From the NCBI GenBank assembly GCA_021771635.1, contig JAETOQ010000003.1:1-64000 (forward strand): a stretch of 64,000 nucleotides of DNA, read 5' to 3'. The position numbers and the translations under genes were made by a program. This document shows positions 61,486 to 64,000 of this stretch, piece by piece. The first letter of the stretch is position 1. Each line of letters begins with the position of its first letter. Source of the stretch: Oscillospiraceae bacterium (GTDB lineage Bacteria; Bacillota; Clostridia; Oscillospirales; Oscillospiraceae). Under the pieces are notes generated by a model. The model saw nothing but the letters and a program-made list of their open reading frames with translations. It was not told where the DNA came from and made no database searches.

Positions 61486-61529
61486 AACGAACAAACGCTC
61501 CATTCTTTTTCAATATACCGGAAAATCGC

Positions 61530-61740
61530 CGTTTAATACTGATTCTTGACAAAACCATTTCGTTTTATCAAGAATGGAAACGCACTTGTGCGTTTCCATT
61601 TTGCACCGTAAACGGTGCAAAATGCGTCTCATAAGAACTTGACGCGCCTCCGGTGCTATATTGGGCAGCCGTTGGCGGCTTCGCCGCTTACGGATGCCGC
61701 ATCCCACTTGCAGGGTAACAAGTTCTAGTATGACACGGCA
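61530..61740. repeat. Hairpin mosaic between permease and lyase genes
   Basis: Hairpins TTCTTGACAAAAC../TTGATAAAACG pairs, GGAAACGCAC-TTGT-GCGTTTCC and CATTTTGCACCG/CGGTGCAAAATG are followed by a ~105-bp module. That module is bounded by TCATAAGAACTTG and CAAGTTCTAGTATGA. Its ends match those of the inner module of repeat B (CATAAGACTTCA..TGAAGTCTAGTATGA), so they belong to one family with different cores. Confidence 0.75.
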
Positions 61741-61747
61741 TTCCCCA

Positions 61748-62632
61748 TCAGCCCTTCACAGCGCCCATGGTGATGCCCTGGGTGAAGTACTTCTGGAAGA
61801 TCAGGAACACGATGATGATGGGCACGGCGGCCAGCGCGGCGCCGGACATCAGCAGGCCCAGATCCACGGAGGTCTCCGCCTGCATGGTGGAGATGCCCAG
61901 GGAGATGGTGAAGTTGGCGTTGCTGGCCAGCATGACCAACTGCATGAAGTAATCATTCCAGGAGTTGATGAAGGTGAAGATCGCCAGCGCGCCGATGCCC
62001 GGCTTGACCATGGGCAGGACGATGGTGGCAAAGGTGCGGACCTCACCGGCGCCGTCCACACGGGCGGCCTCCAGGATCTCTCCGGGAATGCCCTCGGCAA
62101 ACTGCTTCATCAAAAACACGCCGAAGGGCCAACCCACTGTCGGGAAGATCACAGCCCACAGGGTGTCCCACAGATGGAGGGCGGACATTTCGCGCAGCAG
62201 AGGGATCAGGATGACCTGCTTGGGCAGAGCCATGGCGCACACGATCAGGGAGAACAGCAGGGTGCGGCCCACAAAACGCTTCTTCGCCAGGGCATAGCCC
62301 GCCATGGCGGCAGTGATGCAGGTGAGGAGCATAGCCATGACCGCCATAAACACCGTGTTCACCAGCCAGCGGATCACGCCGGGGACGGTGGGCCCTACCA
62401 GGGCGCCGATCTCAAACAGAGGCGCGGAGCGGCGGGAAAACAGCTTTTCAAAGTTGGCCATGGTCCACTCGGTAGGCCACAGGTGCGGCGTCTGCGCATA
62501 AATGTCCTGGCCGGTTTTGAAAGCGCCTGTGACGATCCAGTACAGCGGGAAGGTAAACGCTACGGCCAGCAGGATCAGCACGATCAGGCTGAAGATCCGG
62601 TAGGCCTTGCTGCGGTTAGACGTAATCTTCAT
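61748..62632 (-). CDS. Carbohydrate ABC transporter permease (MalG/UgpE type)
   Basis: A 294-residue permease with six helices. The EAA motif EAARVDGAGEVRTFATIVLPMVKPGIGALAIF contacts the ATPase. The family imports oligosaccharides or, here, probably an amino sugar or sialate derivative. It starts 15 bp after the partner permease. A hairpin mosaic follows its stop codon, possibly setting lower expression of the enzymes downstream. Confidence 0.94.
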   Translation of the reverse strand: MKITSNRSKAYRIFSLIVLILLAVAFTFPLYWIVTGAFKTGQDIYAQTPHLWPTEWTMANFEKLFSRRSAPLFEIGALVGPTVPGVIRWLVNTVFMAVMAMLLTCITAAMAGYALAKKRFVGRTLLFSLIVCAMALPKQVILIPLLREMSALHLWDTLWAVIFPTVGWPFGVFLMKQFAEGIPGEILEAARVDGAGEVRTFATIVLPMVKPGIGALAIFTFINSWNDYFMQLVMLASNANFTISLGISTMQAETSVDLGLLMSGAALAAVPIIIVFLIFQKYFTQGITMGAVKG

Positions 62633-62647
62633 AGTTTCCTTCCCCCC

Positions 62648-63565
62648 TTACTTCTCTTTTGCCAGCTTGAACTGCAGGGCAGACAGCAGACCGATGAAGA
62701 TAGCCAGGATCACGCCCATGGCGTTGGCATAGCCGAAGTGTCCGGCCTTTTCCGTCAGCTTGAAGGCGGTGTAATAGATATAGTACATCACCGTGTTGGT
62801 GCCGGAGCCGCCCTGTGTCAGCAGCTGGATCAGAGCAAAGCACTGGAAGGAGTTGATGGTGGTGATGACCAGGATATACAGTGTCGTGGGCATCATCTGG
62901 GGCCACTTGATCTTCCAGAACACCTGCAGGTTGGTGGCGCCGTCCACCTGGGCGGCCTCCACCAGGGACTGGTCCACGTTGCCCAGCGCGGAGACATACA
63001 GCACGATGGGCTGGCCCACGGAGGTGGTGAACAGGATCAGGATGATGCAGCCCAGGGCGTACTTGGGATCGCCCAGCCAGTTGATGTTTTTGTCGATGAT
63101 ATGGAGCCCATCCTTGAGCACATAGTTGAAAATGCCGGTGTAGTTGTCGTACATCCACTTCCACACCACGGTGACGGCCACGGAGCCGGTGACCACAGGC
63201 AGATAGAAGATGCAGCGGAAAGCGGACAGCAGCTTGCCATTGAGCTTATAGATGGCGGAGGACACCCACAGGGAGAATGCGCAGACCGTGGGCACGCTGA
63301 CGATCACGATGACAAAGGTGTTCCACAGCGCCTCCTTGAAGGTGGCGTCTTGCCACAGGTCCGTGAAATTCTTCAGCCCCACAAAGTTTCCCATGCCCGC
63401 GGTGTTCATGTTGACGTCAGTCAAGCTGTTGAAAATACAGACGAACATGGGAATGATGACAAAGCCGACAAAGAAGATCAAACTGGGCAGCAGGAACATA
63501 TAACCAGAGATGGTCTCACGCCGCACCAGCGCTCGGCTCATGGTTGATTTAGGCTGTTTTGCCAA
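62648..63565 (-). CDS. Carbohydrate ABC transporter permease (MalF/UgpA type)
   Basis: A 305-residue permease with six helices. The EAA loop EAAQVDGATNLQVFWKIKWPQMMPTTLYILV is near residue 212. It pairs with the MalG-type permease and the solute-binding protein upstream. GAGAGG lies before the ATG. Substrate is inferred from the enzymes in the cluster. Confidence 0.94.
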   Translation of the reverse strand: MAKQPKSTMSRALVRRETISGYMFLLPSLIFFVGFVIIPMFVCIFNSLTDVNMNTAGMGNFVGLKNFTDLWQDATFKEALWNTFVIVIVSVPTVCAFSLWVSSAIYKLNGKLLSAFRCIFYLPVVTGSVAVTVVWKWMYDNYTGIFNYVLKDGLHIIDKNINWLGDPKYALGCIILILFTTSVGQPIVLYVSALGNVDQSLVEAAQVDGATNLQVFWKIKWPQMMPTTLYILVITTINSFQCFALIQLLTQGGSGTNTVMYYIYYTAFKLTEKAGHFGYANAMGVILAIFIGLLSALQFKLAKEK

Positions 63566-63666
63566 AACAAATCTCTCCTCTCTCAGAATGATTCAGAGGG
63601 TGGAGATACGCATCACAGGCTCGGTTTGTCCAGCCTGTCATGCGTATCCCCATCCAGGAAAGGAAA

Positions 63667-63699
63667 CGCCCCTTCCCCGCGCGTTGCGGGGAAGGGGCG
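63667..63699 (-). promoter_or_regulatory. Intercistronic hairpin between binding protein and permease genes
   Basis: CGCCCCTTCCCCGC/GCGGGGAAGGGGCG forms a perfect 14-bp stem with a 5-nt loop, followed on minus by TTTCCTTTCC. Such hairpins stabilise the binding-protein mRNA and reduce read-through, giving more binding protein than permease. Confidence 0.7.
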
Positions 63700-63740
63700 C
63701 GCTACCCTTCTATGCGTTAGATGGTTTCTCAGCGGATCGA

Positions 63741-64000
63741 TCAGCCGTTGATAGCGGCATTTGCCTCGGCCATGAAGGTGTCGACAGTGGAGGCGATATC
63801 AGCGCCCTCACCGATATCCTGGAGCATATTCCACCAGGAGGTACGAGCCTGGGCCCAGCCGCCGGTGACCTGATAGTAGTCGCCCAGGTAAGGCATCAGC
63901 TTGTTGTACTCGGCCATGATGGCGTTGTCAGCCCAGATACCGGACAGATCGGTGCCCTCAGCGGTGTCGCGGACGGCGAAATAGTTCGCGGCCTTGACAG
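63741..64000 (-). CDS. ABC transporter solute-binding protein, C-terminal part (cut by window)
   Basis: The frame runs from the window edge to TGA at 63741 and encodes the last 85 residues. Segments are AANYFAVRDTAEGTDLSGIW, YLGDYYQVTGGWAQARTSWW and FMAEANAAING at the end. The Trp/Tyr-rich stretch and final helix are typical of family 1 sugar-binding proteins, whose C-terminal lobe lines the ligand cleft. It precedes the two permease genes. It was missed by the ORF track because its start is outside the window. Confidence 0.85.
   Translation of the reverse strand, partial: VKAANYFAVRDTAEGTDLSGIWADNAIMAEYNKLMPYLGDYYQVTGGWAQARTSWWNMLQDIGEGADIASTVDTFMAEANAAING

Overview
The window is a chromosomal segment of an anaerobic, GC-rich, Gram-positive-type Firmicute. 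It most resembles the Oscillospiraceae (Flavonifractor, Lawsonibacter or Oscillibacter-like gut bacteria). This placement is inferred from family-level gene content: a MurT/GatD-type pair, a T-box leader, a GGGtGRT protein, K+-type HppA pyrophosphatase, CarD, an AGCS symporter, a UgpC-type ABC system, purine-rich ribosome binding sites and strong consensus promoters. No rRNA, tRNA, CRISPR array or intact mobile element was seen.

Layout. 0.2-7.0 kb: a minus-strand drug-efflux operon, TetR - TolC-like protein - adaptor - RND pump, behind a consensus promoter with two operators. 7.1-9.9 kb: cyclase-family hydrolase - MurT-like ligase - GatD-like protein; the GatD-like protein appears to lack both glutaminase catalytic residues. 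9.9-12.9 kb: mnmG flanked on both sides by an XRE repressor diverging from a small acidic protein. 12.9-14.6 kb: metallophosphoesterase and a very short transcription unit. 14.7-19.7 kb: hppA, a small membrane protein, then an Fe-S scaffold/GGGtGRT pair behind a LacI-type operator. 19.7-23.8 kb: pta, a membrane-anchored LysM/G5/M23 peptidase and carD. 24-27.9 kb: MarR plus heterodimeric ABC exporter. 28-33.2 kb: isoleucine-type T-box, ilvC, ilvD, a DUF815 ATPase and a LysE exporter. 33.4-38 kb: hydroxyacid dehydrogenase and divergent LysR, ThrE-type exporter, MerR. 38.2-41 kb: AGCS symporter plus methionine gamma-lyase-type enzyme. 41.2-45 kb: arginine deiminase, ornithine carbamoyltransferase and a YfcC transporter. 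45.4-48 kb: polar amino acid ABC importer. 48.3-53.6 kb: M20 amidohydrolase, purine permease, transposase relic, argH. 53.6-57 kb: PatB-type lyase, CyuA-type desulfidase, YhcH. 57.3-64 kb: amino-sugar/sialate cluster (UgpC ATPase, nagA, nagB, nanA-like, two permeases and the end of a solute-binding protein).

Physiology. The genes point to an amino-acid-fermenting lifestyle with sugar scavenging. There are several amino acid importers and exporters, arginine and sulfur amino acid catabolism, branched-chain synthesis, acetate-forming Pta, ion-pumping pyrophosphatase and host-glycan amino-sugar use.

The most unusual non-coding feature is a set of intergenic mosaics of perfect hairpins, many bounded by inverted repeats. 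One ~160-bp MITE-like element has three copies, and one composite repeat occurs both with and without that element inside it. The candidates most likely to be new biology are the glutaminase-dead MurT/GatD-like pair, the twin XRE/small-protein modules, the Fe-S scaffold/GGGtGRT pair and the hairpin mosaics.
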